This document shows, piece after piece, positions 7,727 to 14,408 of a stretch of 20,043 bases of DNA. The notes under the pieces are model-generated. The model worked only from the letters and a program-made list of their open reading frames with translations, did no database searches and was not told the origin of the DNA. Positions within the stretch are counted from its first letter, which is position 1. Each line of letters begins with the position of its first letter. Source of the stretch: a virus; IMG/VR virus record IMGVR_UViG_3300011115_000165, positions 1 to 20,043 of that record. The stretch is one strand, 5' to 3'. The position numbers and the translations under genes are program-made.

Positions 7727-8374
7727 CTATAGGTTTGGAAGGTTAGACACAAAGCTCATTGTAGCAATTAGTGATGCAGTTGAGGGATAACTTCCTGCTG
7801 CTGCATATGTTTGGATACTGACTTGTGTACTATCAGTTTCCCACCATAACTCAACATAATCGTTTGCATTCAAACTTAAAAAGTAATTCCATCCAACCAA
7901 AGCATGACCATTAGTAGCCCCGTGTTTATTTGGAACTGCAAAAAATCCAGTTGAACCAATAACTACAGTACCATTGATCTTTAGCCATACTCTAGCATCA
8001 TGGTCTTGTGAATCAGGGTTTTCAAACTGACCAGACCATTGCAAATTCCATATGCCAGCGTCAGTAACTGTAATTCTTGAACTGCTTGCTACACTTACAC
8101 CATTGGCATAATCTGTAGTATTTAATGTCATGGCATAAGCTGTATTAGCCGCTGCCGCAGTCTGATCTACTGTACTTTGAAATGCCCCATAAGGGTTATT
8201 CAAATACTTGCCACCTCTTGGTCCAAAAACAGACTGTATTGAGTTAACTAACTTGGTAAAAAACAACCTCAAGATGCCATTGTTTTGATTCTGGACACTT
8301 TGAGAATAGACAACTCCTGATGTACCCAAACTAGGTATAGCAGGAATATCTAACTGTTGTTTTACATTAGCCAT
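7727..8374 (-). CDS. C1q/TNF-like jelly-roll tail protein (215 aa)
   Basis: The 215-residue protein has an N-terminal arm (1-50) with an amphipathic helix around ILRLFFTKLVNSIQSVF, a linker with GGKYLNNPYGAF, and a C-terminal domain from about 65 to 210. That domain shows the alternating pattern of C1q-like jelly rolls: SSRITVTDAGIWNLQWSGQF, a DARVWLKINGTVV strand pair, GWNYFLSLNANDYVELWWE and a closing SLIATMSFV strand. In phages such trimeric domains often act as spike heads or decorate tails. The start overlaps the preceding stop (TAATG). It lies among tail genes, between a holin-like gene and the nozzle-like gene, and probably contributes to host recognition. The domain class is fairly safe; the exact virion location is not. 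Confidence 0.75.
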   Translation of the reverse strand: MANVKQQLDIPAIPSLGTSGVVYSQSVQNQNNGILRLFFTKLVNSIQSVFGPRGGKYLNNPYGAFQSTVDQTAAAANTAYAMTLNTTDYANGVSVASSSRITVTDAGIWNLQWSGQFENPDSQDHDARVWLKINGTVVIGSTGFFAVPNKHGATNGHALVGWNYFLSLNANDYVELWWETDSTQVSIQTYAAAGSYPSTASLIATMSFVSNLPNL

Positions 8375-8598
8375 TACTTTTTAAGCCATGTCTGCCAAAC
8401 TGCACCAGCCGCCATAATCAGCGCACCAACCCATAGAATAGGCTTGGCAGCAGAAGCAACCCATCCCAAGACTTTGAAAGCACCATCAAGAGCCTTTATA
8501 GCCTCTACAAGACCACTTGTGTTCTTGTCTATGCTATCTACCTTAGCTTCTACTGCAAGCAGTCTTTCGTAGATTTGCTCATGGCTTACTTCGCTCAT
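8374..8598 (-). CDS. Small holin-like membrane protein (74 aa)
   Basis: This 74-residue protein has a charged, helical N-terminus (1-38, with HEQIYERLLAVEAKVDSI suggesting a short coiled coil). An amphipathic segment follows (FKVLGWVASAAKP, 41-53), then one clear membrane helix (ILWVGALIMAAGAVWQTW, 54-71) and a basic end, LKK. The size and single hydrophobic helix fit small phage holins, and similar proteins in related phages are often annotated as holin or unknown membrane protein. The start overlaps the chaperone-like gene (ATGA) and the stop overlaps the C1q-like gene (TAATG). No endolysin gene is next to it in this window, so a lysis role rests on the membrane topology alone. Confidence 0.65.
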   Translation of the reverse strand: MSEVSHEQIYERLLAVEAKVDSIDKNTSGLVEAIKALDGAFKVLGWVASAAKPILWVGALIMAAGAVWQTWLKK

Positions 8599-9071
8599 GG
8601 TGCATCAGGCCAAGTAATAGTCCAAGGAAATCCTGACTGAGCAGTTACATCACGCAATGCTTGACGATATGTAGCCCATACTGCTTTGTCCACAGGTGCA
8701 TCAGCTACTTGTGTCCAATCAGAGTCTGCCAGTTTTTGACTACGGATTGCACGAATACTTTTAGCTTGTTCGGCATCTTTAGCAGCCTTGTAAACAGTCT
8801 CTTGTTCTGCCGCTGTGGTTTCTCCATTGGTAAAGATAGGGCCAAGCACATACTTTGTGTACCATTTACCATCTAATTGCTCAACACCAGAGGCTTGAGA
8901 TTGTTGGTAAACAGTACCACCAGTTGCTTGTGGGCCTTCCAAAACTACATCAGCACCAAAGTCGTTAAGCAATTCTTCGCTTAATTGTTGTGGCATAGAT
9001 GTGTTTTGATGTAATGCACGAAACTCTGCTTCATACATAACTTGTCCTGTTGATTTGATTCGTACTTGCAT
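8595..9071 (-). CDS. Tail fibre assembly chaperone-like protein (158 aa)
   Basis: The product is 158 residues long. Its C-terminal third (about 108-158) carries the pattern RSQKLADSDWTQVADAP, then WATYRQALRDVTAQSGFPW and WPDAP. This pattern is common in phage tail assembly chaperone families and at the C-terminus of tail fibre assembly proteins. The N-terminal part holds the start MQVRIKSTGQVMYEAEFRA and a short beta-rich region ending in GKWYTKYVLGP. Such proteins help fibres fold or trimerise and are usually not in the mature virion. It lies directly behind the 657-residue fibre gene, as expected, and its ribosome binding site (TAAGGA) contains the stop codon of that gene. Confidence 0.78.
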   Translation of the reverse strand: MQVRIKSTGQVMYEAEFRALHQNTSMPQQLSEELLNDFGADVVLEGPQATGGTVYQQSQASGVEQLDGKWYTKYVLGPIFTNGETTAAEQETVYKAAKDAEQAKSIRAIRSQKLADSDWTQVADAPVDKAVWATYRQALRDVTAQSGFPWTITWPDAP

Positions 9072-9079
9072 GATGTTCC

Positions 9080-11053
9080 TTATGCGATAGCCAAGAAGAT
9101 ATATGTTGCAGCGTTTACATTAATAGCTGCCAAAATTGTTGAGTTCAATGCAAAGCCTGTTGCTACTGTTGTGACAGAACCAAGCGTTGTTACTTCAGCC
9201 GCTGTGGTGTTTGTAAGCCAATATGGGTCTGTCAATGTAGTCATGCCACGGGCAGTATCATAGACATACCAATCACCCGCTGCATCTGTACGTTTCAAAA
9301 GTACAAACCTAGCTCCTGCTGTTAATCCACAGTCAATAGTTTGAGTGCTTCCATTACCTGTGTAACTTCCAACTTTGGAAACACCTGAAAGAGTTGCAAA
9401 TAGGTAGGCTACATAAGTATATCCAGAGCCATTTGTATTGGTGCTAGTTCCTACACTGAAAACTGATGATGTAGGTGCTGTGTCATTCCAAAGAACAGGT
9501 GATGCCGTTCCTCCTGCACCTGTTGTATTCAAGGCCATCGCTTGATTTACACCATAATAAACTCGCCAATCTTCAGCCGCCCCATTTCGAGATTTTACAA
9601 TCATCAACTCAGGCGCAACACCTAAGTTATGCGTCACAGTCCTTGCAGAACCCGTCCCTGTATAACAAACAACATCCATAAAAGATGGCGCACGTTTAAA
9701 GGCGTAAGCAAGTTGTGTCGTGCTTGATTGATTCAATTGGCGTGTTACATCATTGCCAACACCAAAACCGTTCATTGCAGAAAACGAATTGCCGTAGCCG
9801 ACAGTTGGTGTCATAAAAGAATCAGCGTCAGCATTCTCTGCGTCTGTAATTGCAGTACCCAAACTGGAGTTACCACGCAATCTGTCTGCTGTATAAAAGC
9901 CCCCCGTTGACGTTGCAGTCCGAATACGAGCCATTGTCATGTCTGTAACAATGCTAGTGTCCACCAATCTGTTATCTACGTTCGTACCTGTGTAAGCGAC
10001 TGGTTGAAACACACTCGTCCCACTCGTAGGCACTTTCATTGGGCCTCTACGAATGGCGATGTAGATGTAGGTAACACTCGGAGACATCCAAGCCTTAAAC
10101 CCCGTTGAACTAATTTGTAACGTGTTATATGTACCTTCAGCATTAGTATTATTGGGATTTAAACGGGCAGCGTTATAGTCTGTTCCCGTTCCTAATACTC
10201 CACGCATATTGTCAACAGTAATCCAGTTTTCTCCTGCACCTGCCGCAGAACTTGCCTTTATCAATATCCATTGAGGCTCGTATCCTAAATTTACATCTGC
10301 ATAACCACTTCCATCAGTCGTAAACGATCCACACGAAATCACATTGTCTGTACCAGTCAGACCAAAGCCTCCTGCGTTGTGGGCAAATATATATGCAATA
10401 TATGTTGCACCAGATGCGTTAATAGAGTTTCTAATTGTAAATGTAGTTGATGTTGGGAAAACAGGCACATTAGTGGGGCCACCAAAAGTGTTTGAAGTTA
10501 AATCAAAAGCCGCAGTTGAGTTCAATACTCCAAGACCTGTGTTTGTTCCGTTATTACCACTACGATGGTAGACGTACCAGTCATCAATCGCACTTGCTTT
10601 TCTCATAATTATGCAGCCCGGCACTGACCCTAGGCTATGCGAAATGGCACGACCATCAGTTCCATCTCCTGTAAAAGTCACAATATCAAAAAACTTTGGT
10701 TGCTTGCGGAATGTCCATGATGCGTAAGGGCCACCATAAGGACTTTGATAACCAAAACCATCGTTTGCAGTAACAGTAAATCCGCTAGAAAGAAAGTTCA
10801 CATAAGACGCATTAGTTTGTGCGCCTGTATCATTTGTTACTAAATAATTGTTTGATCGTGCAGAATCCCAAATTGAATGGTTATATGTGCCTCCCCTACT
10901 TTTTATCCAAACCATCCCACCTTTGGTAGATAAATCAATGCCATTGGTAATAGTTTGAGTTGTAGTGCCACCGTTGTAAAGCCACGTTGAAAACACATCT
11001 TCAATGTAGTTAACACTACCACTAACACCCGCTGATTTACTTGCTGCAAACAT
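9080..11053 (-). CDS. Six-repeat tail fibre protein, DUF7483-like (657 aa)
   Basis: The 657-residue protein consists almost entirely of six diverged units of about 100 residues, at roughly 20-116, 122-228, 238-336, 350-455, 459-556 and 560-657. Typical elements are a start like FDIVTFTGDGTDGRAISHSL or MDVVCYTGTGSARTVTHNL, then LG-x-x-P followed by hydrophobic I/V/K residues, then DWYVYHRSG or DWRVYY. A hydrophobic last strand such as YIAYIF or YIFLAIA closes each unit. I recognise this as the type of domain called DUF7483 in phage tail proteins (name from memory). It is probably a receptor-binding or distal fibre protein. The ribosome binding site TAAGGA overlaps the upstream stop. A chaperone-like gene follows nine bases later. 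Confidence 0.85.
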   Translation of the reverse strand: MFAASKSAGVSGSVNYIEDVFSTWLYNGGTTTQTITNGIDLSTKGGMVWIKSRGGTYNHSIWDSARSNNYLVTNDTGAQTNASYVNFLSSGFTVTANDGFGYQSPYGGPYASWTFRKQPKFFDIVTFTGDGTDGRAISHSLGSVPGCIIMRKASAIDDWYVYHRSGNNGTNTGLGVLNSTAAFDLTSNTFGGPTNVPVFPTSTTFTIRNSINASGATYIAYIFAHNAGGFGLTGTDNVISCGSFTTDGSGYADVNLGYEPQWILIKASSAAGAGENWITVDNMRGVLGTGTDYNAARLNPNNTNAEGTYNTLQISSTGFKAWMSPSVTYIYIAIRRGPMKVPTSGTSVFQPVAYTGTNVDNRLVDTSIVTDMTMARIRTATSTGGFYTADRLRGNSSLGTAITDAENADADSFMTPTVGYGNSFSAMNGFGVGNDVTRQLNQSSTTQLAYAFKRAPSFMDVVCYTGTGSARTVTHNLGVAPELMIVKSRNGAAEDWRVYYGVNQAMALNTTGAGGTASPVLWNDTAPTSSVFSVGTSTNTNGSGYTYVAYLFATLSGVSKVGSYTGNGSTQTIDCGLTAGARFVLLKRTDAAGDWYVYDTARGMTTLTDPYWLTNTTAAEVTTLGSVTTVATGFALNSTILAAINVNAATYIFLAIA

Positions 11054-11062
11054 TGTCAGTCC

Positions 11063-11932
11063 TTATGGTGTGTAGTTCTGAGATACAGTCACGCCATACC
11101 AGTTTGTGCCATCAGCAAAGAAACTAAAAATATCTTGCTTAGATGCGGTGCTGGTAATGGTTGGTGCAGTACCCGCAGGCCACTTTACTGTTGACCAAGT
11201 AACTGTGCGTGAACCCGTACCATCTTGCTTCAACAACAAAATAAACGATTTACCCGATGTTGCCGTTGGCATGGTAATAGTTGCATTGCCTGTCAGCGTA
11301 ATAATTTGTACTGTTCCGTTTGTTAAAGCAAGCGTAATGGCTGTGCTTGAGTTAGCGGTATACGGAGTTTCAACGTAATTAGTAACAGTTGGATTTGTAA
11401 GGGCAGCAGTGGTGATTGTTGGAGTAGTTCCAAATACTAAAGAGCCAGAACCCGTTTCATCTGTTACAACAGAAATTAAATTTGCACTGGTTGGCGTTCC
11501 TAAGAAAGTAGCTACACCAGTTCCCAAAGAAGTTATACCAGTACCACCATTAGCTACTGGAAGCGTACCAGTTACATTGGTTGCAGCGTTAACAAAGGTT
11601 GTTGAGGTTGACCCAGTACCGCCATTTGCAATAGGTAAAGTACCTGTCACACCAGTAGACAGAGGAAGACCTGTAGCATTGGTCAAAGTAGCACTTGTAG
11701 GCGTACCAAGAATTGGTGTAACAAGTGTTGGCGAAGTTGACAACACATTATTTCCAGATCCAGTGCTAGTACCTACACCAGTACCGCCCTTTGTGACTTT
11801 GAGTAATGGACCAGCATCAAACAACGCATCAATTGTATCTAGATCAGTATTGATCTTTGTACCCCATGTGTCAGTTGAAGCTCCAACTTCTGGCTTTGTT
11901 AAAGCTAGGTTTGTGGTTGTTGTATCTGCCAT
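11063..11932 (-). CDS. Phage tail fibre-type protein with GGTG repeats (289 aa)
   Basis: This is a Thr/Gly/Ala-rich protein of 289 residues with hardly any charge in the middle. It begins with the widespread tail-protein N-terminus [20 protein letters not shown] (9-28). It then has repeated elements: KGGTGVGT (48-55), [16 protein letters not shown] (95-110) and [16 protein letters not shown] (120-135), together with LGTPTSATL and LGTPTSANL. The last 85 residues form a beta-rich domain with [27 protein letters not shown] and [12 protein letters not shown], often seen at the end of phage tail or fibre proteins. It probably forms a trimeric fibre part next to the 657-residue fibre. The gene follows a TAGGGG ribosome binding site that includes the stop of the gene before it. 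Confidence 0.85.
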   Translation of the reverse strand: MADTTTTNLALTKPEVGASTDTWGTKINTDLDTIDALFDAGPLLKVTKGGTGVGTSTGSGNNVLSTSPTLVTPILGTPTSATLTNATGLPLSTGVTGTLPIANGGTGSTSTTFVNAATNVTGTLPVANGGTGITSLGTGVATFLGTPTSANLISVVTDETGSGSLVFGTTPTITTAALTNPTVTNYVETPYTANSSTAITLALTNGTVQIITLTGNATITMPTATSGKSFILLLKQDGTGSRTVTWSTVKWPAGTAPTITSTASKQDIFSFFADGTNWYGVTVSQNYTP

Positions 11933-11941
11933 TATTTACCC

Positions 11942-12373
11942 CTAAGAGACATTAGTCCAAGTTTCAGATGTATCTTCAATAACAGTCCATGTTTCTGACA
12001 CATCTGTTTCTGTTTCCCATTTCTTTCTAGCATTTATTACAAGGCTAGAAGATCCAATAATTATTACTTGACCAGGCTGTTTACGATTGTATTGAATGTC
12101 TAAAAGACTTGTTCCAACAATAACAACATTACCAACGGCAGATATACCACCTGCTACTGTCAATACTGAGCTACTTGCTATATCTATAGTAGTAGTAGCT
12201 ACTTTCTTTGCGCTAACAGATACTGTGCTAGTTGAGAATATCTCAAACTGAGCATTTTTAATCTTCTGACCAGTAACTGCTACAGTAGACGCATCAACTA
12301 TTGCAAGCGAACCTAGGTAAGCTCCATAGGAGTACCTTCCTCCGCTATAGTCGCCACGCCCGTAAGCAGCCAT
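11942..12373 (-). CDS. Small tail-region protein made of five 20-residue repeats (143 aa)
   Basis: I do not recognise a family for this 143-residue protein. After a Gly/Tyr-rich start (1-20, with GRGDYSGGRYSYGAY) it consists of five uninterrupted blocks of 20 residues (21-120). Each block has a hydrophobic strand, a Ser/Thr turn, a second strand and a polar or basic end; compare SLAIVDASTVAVTGQK, FEIFSTSTVSVSAKK and VIIIGSSSLVINARKK. The tail (121-143) holds SETWT twice, ten residues apart. Regular beta units of this length suggest a small solenoid, fibre or spike part. It starts one base after the Gp80-like gene and precedes the GGTG fibre gene, so a tail or fibre role is plausible but unproven. 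Confidence 0.7.
   Translation of the reverse strand: MAAYGRGDYSGGRYSYGAYLGSLAIVDASTVAVTGQKIKNAQFEIFSTSTVSVSAKKVATTTIDIASSSVLTVAGGISAVGNVVIVGTSLLDIQYNRKQPGQVIIIGSSSLVINARKKWETETDVSETWTVIEDTSETWTNVS
12014..12313 (-). repeat. Five tandem 20-codon (60 bp) protein-level repeats
   Basis: The stretch encodes residues 21-120 of the 143-residue protein. The blocks are 21-40, 41-60, 61-80, 81-100 and 101-120, without gaps. Shared pattern: hydrophobic residues at block positions 3, 5 and often 6, Ser/Thr at 8-10, hydrophobic residues at 11 and 13, and in four of the five blocks a Lys or Arg near 17-18. Repeats are diverged at DNA level. Confidence 0.75.
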
Positions 12374-12374
12374 C

Positions 12375-12770
12375 TTATGCCAATGTTATAGACAGACTAG
12401 AAGCAGGAATTCGGAAGATGTCTCCGTCATTAATTGCTTTAGAAGTAGTCAATGGCGCCCAAGCAAGCAAAGTTCCACCAGTTGAAGCATCAAAAATACC
12501 AGCCCAACCAATTGTTCCCCAATTACCACCAGAGGCGGCAGCAAACTCAATAGCTGCTGCATTGGTAAATGTTGTTGCAGTGCCACTACCAGAGATAGTT
12601 CCTGTAACTACACGGGCATAAGCACTACCAGATACCTCTGTGCCACCACCAGTATCACTAGGTGCGGCAGTAAACAATCCCACATACCAAGCAGTAGGGC
12701 GTGTTACAGCACCTGTCGTAAACAAATACGTTAGTGCAAGATTTTCTGTGTAGTCTGTAAAAGATGACAT
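12375..12770 (-). CDS. Gp80-like phage tail protein (131 aa)
   Basis: The 131-residue product matches a widespread phage family whose members I know as tail fibre-associated or Gp80-like. The N-terminus is SFTDYTENLALTYLF, followed by TAWYVGLFTAAPSDTGGGTE, then SGSAYARV, a NAAAIEFAAASGGNWGTIGW segment and a C-terminus with DGDIFRIPASSLSITL. The pattern YVGLFTAAPSD with a Gly-rich EVSG turn is the most diagnostic. The family is beta-rich and generally encoded among tail or fibre genes; its exact location in virions is not well known to me. It sits three bases behind the adaptor gene and one base before the repeat-containing 143-residue gene. Confidence 0.8.
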   Translation of the reverse strand: MSSFTDYTENLALTYLFTTGAVTRPTAWYVGLFTAAPSDTGGGTEVSGSAYARVVTGTISGSGTATTFTNAAAIEFAAASGGNWGTIGWAGIFDASTGGTLLAWAPLTTSKAINDGDIFRIPASSLSITLA

Positions 12771-12773
12771 TTA

Positions 12774-13394
12774 TTACCCCAAAGATCGGGCACGAACAAT
12801 AGGAGTTGAAGAAACAGATGCCCTTTGATCTGCAACCTCAATGTCGCCCAAAGAGTTAGTATATAACTGACCCCATGTGGCAAGACGTTCATCGTCCTTC
12901 AAGTATGGACTTGCTTCTAGCAAAGCTCCGTACAAGTACAAGTCTGGGGCATAAGACAAAAGCCAGTTGCTTGTGTTTGAATCACTTAATGCAGTAATCT
13001 TACCATAGTAAGTTAATTCACCTGTATAACCAGTATCAGGAGTTGGGATCACTTGGATCTGAGTGCCAATGATTGTGTAATATAGTGGTTTACCAATTGA
13101 AATATACTGGTTTGCAGTTCCATAGTCACCTTGATTTTGGGTAACATACTGCAAATATGTAATCGGATTGGTGTTTAGTTGAAACTCTTTTGCTTGTAAA
13201 AAGTCAGCAGGGAATGCAAAGTATTGAGTATCTAAAGTAGCGTTAGCACGTTTAACCATCTGTCTTACACGTAACTTACGATTAAACTTTGCTTCTGCTA
13301 GGGTAATAAAGCTAGGAATAACAGAAGTCAGGTCATCCCGATTAAGATAATCTGCTATTGTTGCTTTAAGCCCTGCAAAAGTATCAAGTGCCAT
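12774..13394 (-). CDS. SU10-type head-tail adaptor protein (206 aa)
   Basis: The 206-residue protein begins MALDTFAGLKATIADYLNRD, then VIPSFITLAEAKFNRKLRVR and a region DTQYFAFPADFLQAKEF, followed by a beta segment QIQVIPTPDTGYTGELTYYG. A helical end contains SYAPDLYLYGALLEASPYL, DERLATWGQLYTNSL and a basic terminus. This layout matches the adaptor family named after phage SU10, which docks under the portal and connects it to the short tail. The length is typical. The start lies inside the glycosyltransferase gene, with an 11-base overlap, so the two are probably translated in a coupled way. Placement after the capsid gene and before tail genes supports the call. Confidence 0.85.
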   Translation of the reverse strand: MALDTFAGLKATIADYLNRDDLTSVIPSFITLAEAKFNRKLRVRQMVKRANATLDTQYFAFPADFLQAKEFQLNTNPITYLQYVTQNQGDYGTANQYISIGKPLYYTIIGTQIQVIPTPDTGYTGELTYYGKITALSDSNTSNWLLSYAPDLYLYGALLEASPYLKDDERLATWGQLYTNSLGDIEVADQRASVSSTPIVRARSLG

Positions 13395-14049
13395 TTTCTA
13401 CATCCCTACACGCTAGTGTATGCTCATGTCTGAACTCAAATGTTCCAATATGGAAGATCTCTTTTGAAAGATCTTGATCCACAAATGTTTTATGCCCGTT
13501 TTGGGCGGCTCTACGGCAAAACCATACATCTTCACCAATGTAGTCTTCCGCAGCGGGAACCCAAGGGATAGCAAACCAAGGATATTCCATAGATTTATAG
13601 ACTTCGGATTTGACAAGCATTACGCCCATCCCGCAGTAGTCTACATCAACAAGTCCTGTTGAATCGTCATCAGTATATACCCTATTGATAAAAGTTGCAT
13701 CCATATCTGGAGTATTTTTCTTTACCGCAATAGGCTCTGTCGGAAATCTACGCTTGGCATAGTTTCCACAAACAATACCAGTATCATGTGCCAATAAGCG
13801 AATCAGAGCATCTTTTGGGAATCTCATATCGCTGTCTAACCATAGGGTATGAGTACAGTCAGCCGCTACCGCATCCCTAGCCAAATCCTGACGTTGTGCT
13901 GATAACAATGTGCCAGAGCTAGTGTAGATTACCACTTTGTGATTTGTTGTACCTACAGTAAATCCAACTAGCCTAGCTAAGTCAAATGCAAATCCAGAAT
14001 TAACAAAGTCCCGTGTTGGGACTAATATCCCAATGGTCTTACTATCCAT
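13384..14049 (-). CDS. GT-A-type glycosyltransferase-like protein (221 aa)
   Basis: The 221-residue product looks like a GT-A fold nucleotide-sugar glycosyltransferase. It starts with a hydrophobic strand and loop, IGILVPTRD (6-14). It then has a DxD-type metal and sugar-nucleotide motif in LWLDSDMRFP (69-78, DSD at 72-74), and VDYCGMGVMLVKSEV (136-150) where related enzymes have an acceptor-site loop. GEDVWFCRRAAQNG (172-185) holds a likely acidic catalytic pair, and IFHIG (198-202) supplies a late histidine. Phages use such enzymes to glycosylate their DNA, their own virion proteins or host surface glycans; the target here is unknown. It overlaps its neighbours on both sides and sits between capsid and adaptor genes, so expression with the head module is expected. 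It may be somewhat shorter than cellular relatives. Confidence 0.82.
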   Translation of the reverse strand: MDSKTIGILVPTRDFVNSGFAFDLARLVGFTVGTTNHKVVIYTSSGTLLSAQRQDLARDAVAADCTHTLWLDSDMRFPKDALIRLLAHDTGIVCGNYAKRRFPTEPIAVKKNTPDMDATFINRVYTDDDSTGLVDVDYCGMGVMLVKSEVYKSMEYPWFAIPWVPAAEDYIGEDVWFCRRAAQNGHKTFVDQDLSKEIFHIGTFEFRHEHTLACRDVENGT

Positions 14050-14363
14050 TAAACTTCTCCAGGTCTTGTGCGAAATGCACGATTATCAGGGTCATTCAAC
14101 CAACGCTTCATGTAAGCTTGGTCATCAAGTTTTCCTTCTGCTTTCATCTGATAAAACAAGGCCATAGGAATGGATGCAACATGGTGCATATCGCCTTTCC
14201 AAGTGGCTTTCTCATCAAATGAATTAAATCTATCTCTGTTGTCTGAAACAATCTGAGTTGCATCAATAATTGTCTCAATGGTAGCCTCGTCTTTTTCGGC
14301 ATCGTAATGCCACATCTTACGAGTACCAGTTTCAGTATTAATGTCAAATAGTTTGGTGTGCAT
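14049..14363 (-). CDS. Conserved phage protein following the capsid gene (104 aa)
   Basis: This 104-residue charged protein begins MHTKLFDINTETGTRKMWHYD and ends with WLNDPDNRAFRTRPGEV. The end motif WLNDPDN-x-x-F-R-T-R-P-G and the start KLFD are ones I recall from many podoviral genomes behind the major capsid gene, without a named function. There is no membrane segment or signal. Its start codon lies 11 bases after the stem of the terminator that ends the capsid unit, and no Shine-Dalgarno sequence precedes it; the leader is only a T-rich stretch. No later start would keep the conserved N-terminus. The stop overlaps the glycosyltransferase start (TAATG). A role in head completion or assembly is possible from context only. 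Confidence 0.8.
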   Translation of the reverse strand: MHTKLFDINTETGTRKMWHYDAEKDEATIETIIDATQIVSDNRDRFNSFDEKATWKGDMHHVASIPMALFYQMKAEGKLDDQAYMKRWLNDPDNRAFRTRPGEV

Positions 14364-14395
14364 AAATAAAAAAAGGGTGGGTTATTAGCCCACCC
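14364..14395 (-). terminator. Rho-independent terminator behind the major capsid gene
   Basis: On the minus strand a perfect seven-pair GC-rich stem, GGGTGGG (14395-14389) with CCCACCC (14381-14375), encloses a seven-base loop. It is followed by seven T and then ATTT. It lies 13 bases after the capsid stop codon and is the only convincing terminator in the window. It should trim most transcripts after the capsid gene, with readthrough feeding the tail genes. Confidence 0.92.
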
Positions 14396-14408
14396 ATTTA
14401 TCTTCAGA

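Noticed and set aside
11409-11945. Plus-strand open frame of 178 codons opposite the GGTG tail gene
   Set aside because: It lies almost wholly opposite a clear tail gene. Its Val/Pro-rich sequence is the mirror of Thr/Gly/Ala codons, and no plus-strand gene context exists anywhere in the window.
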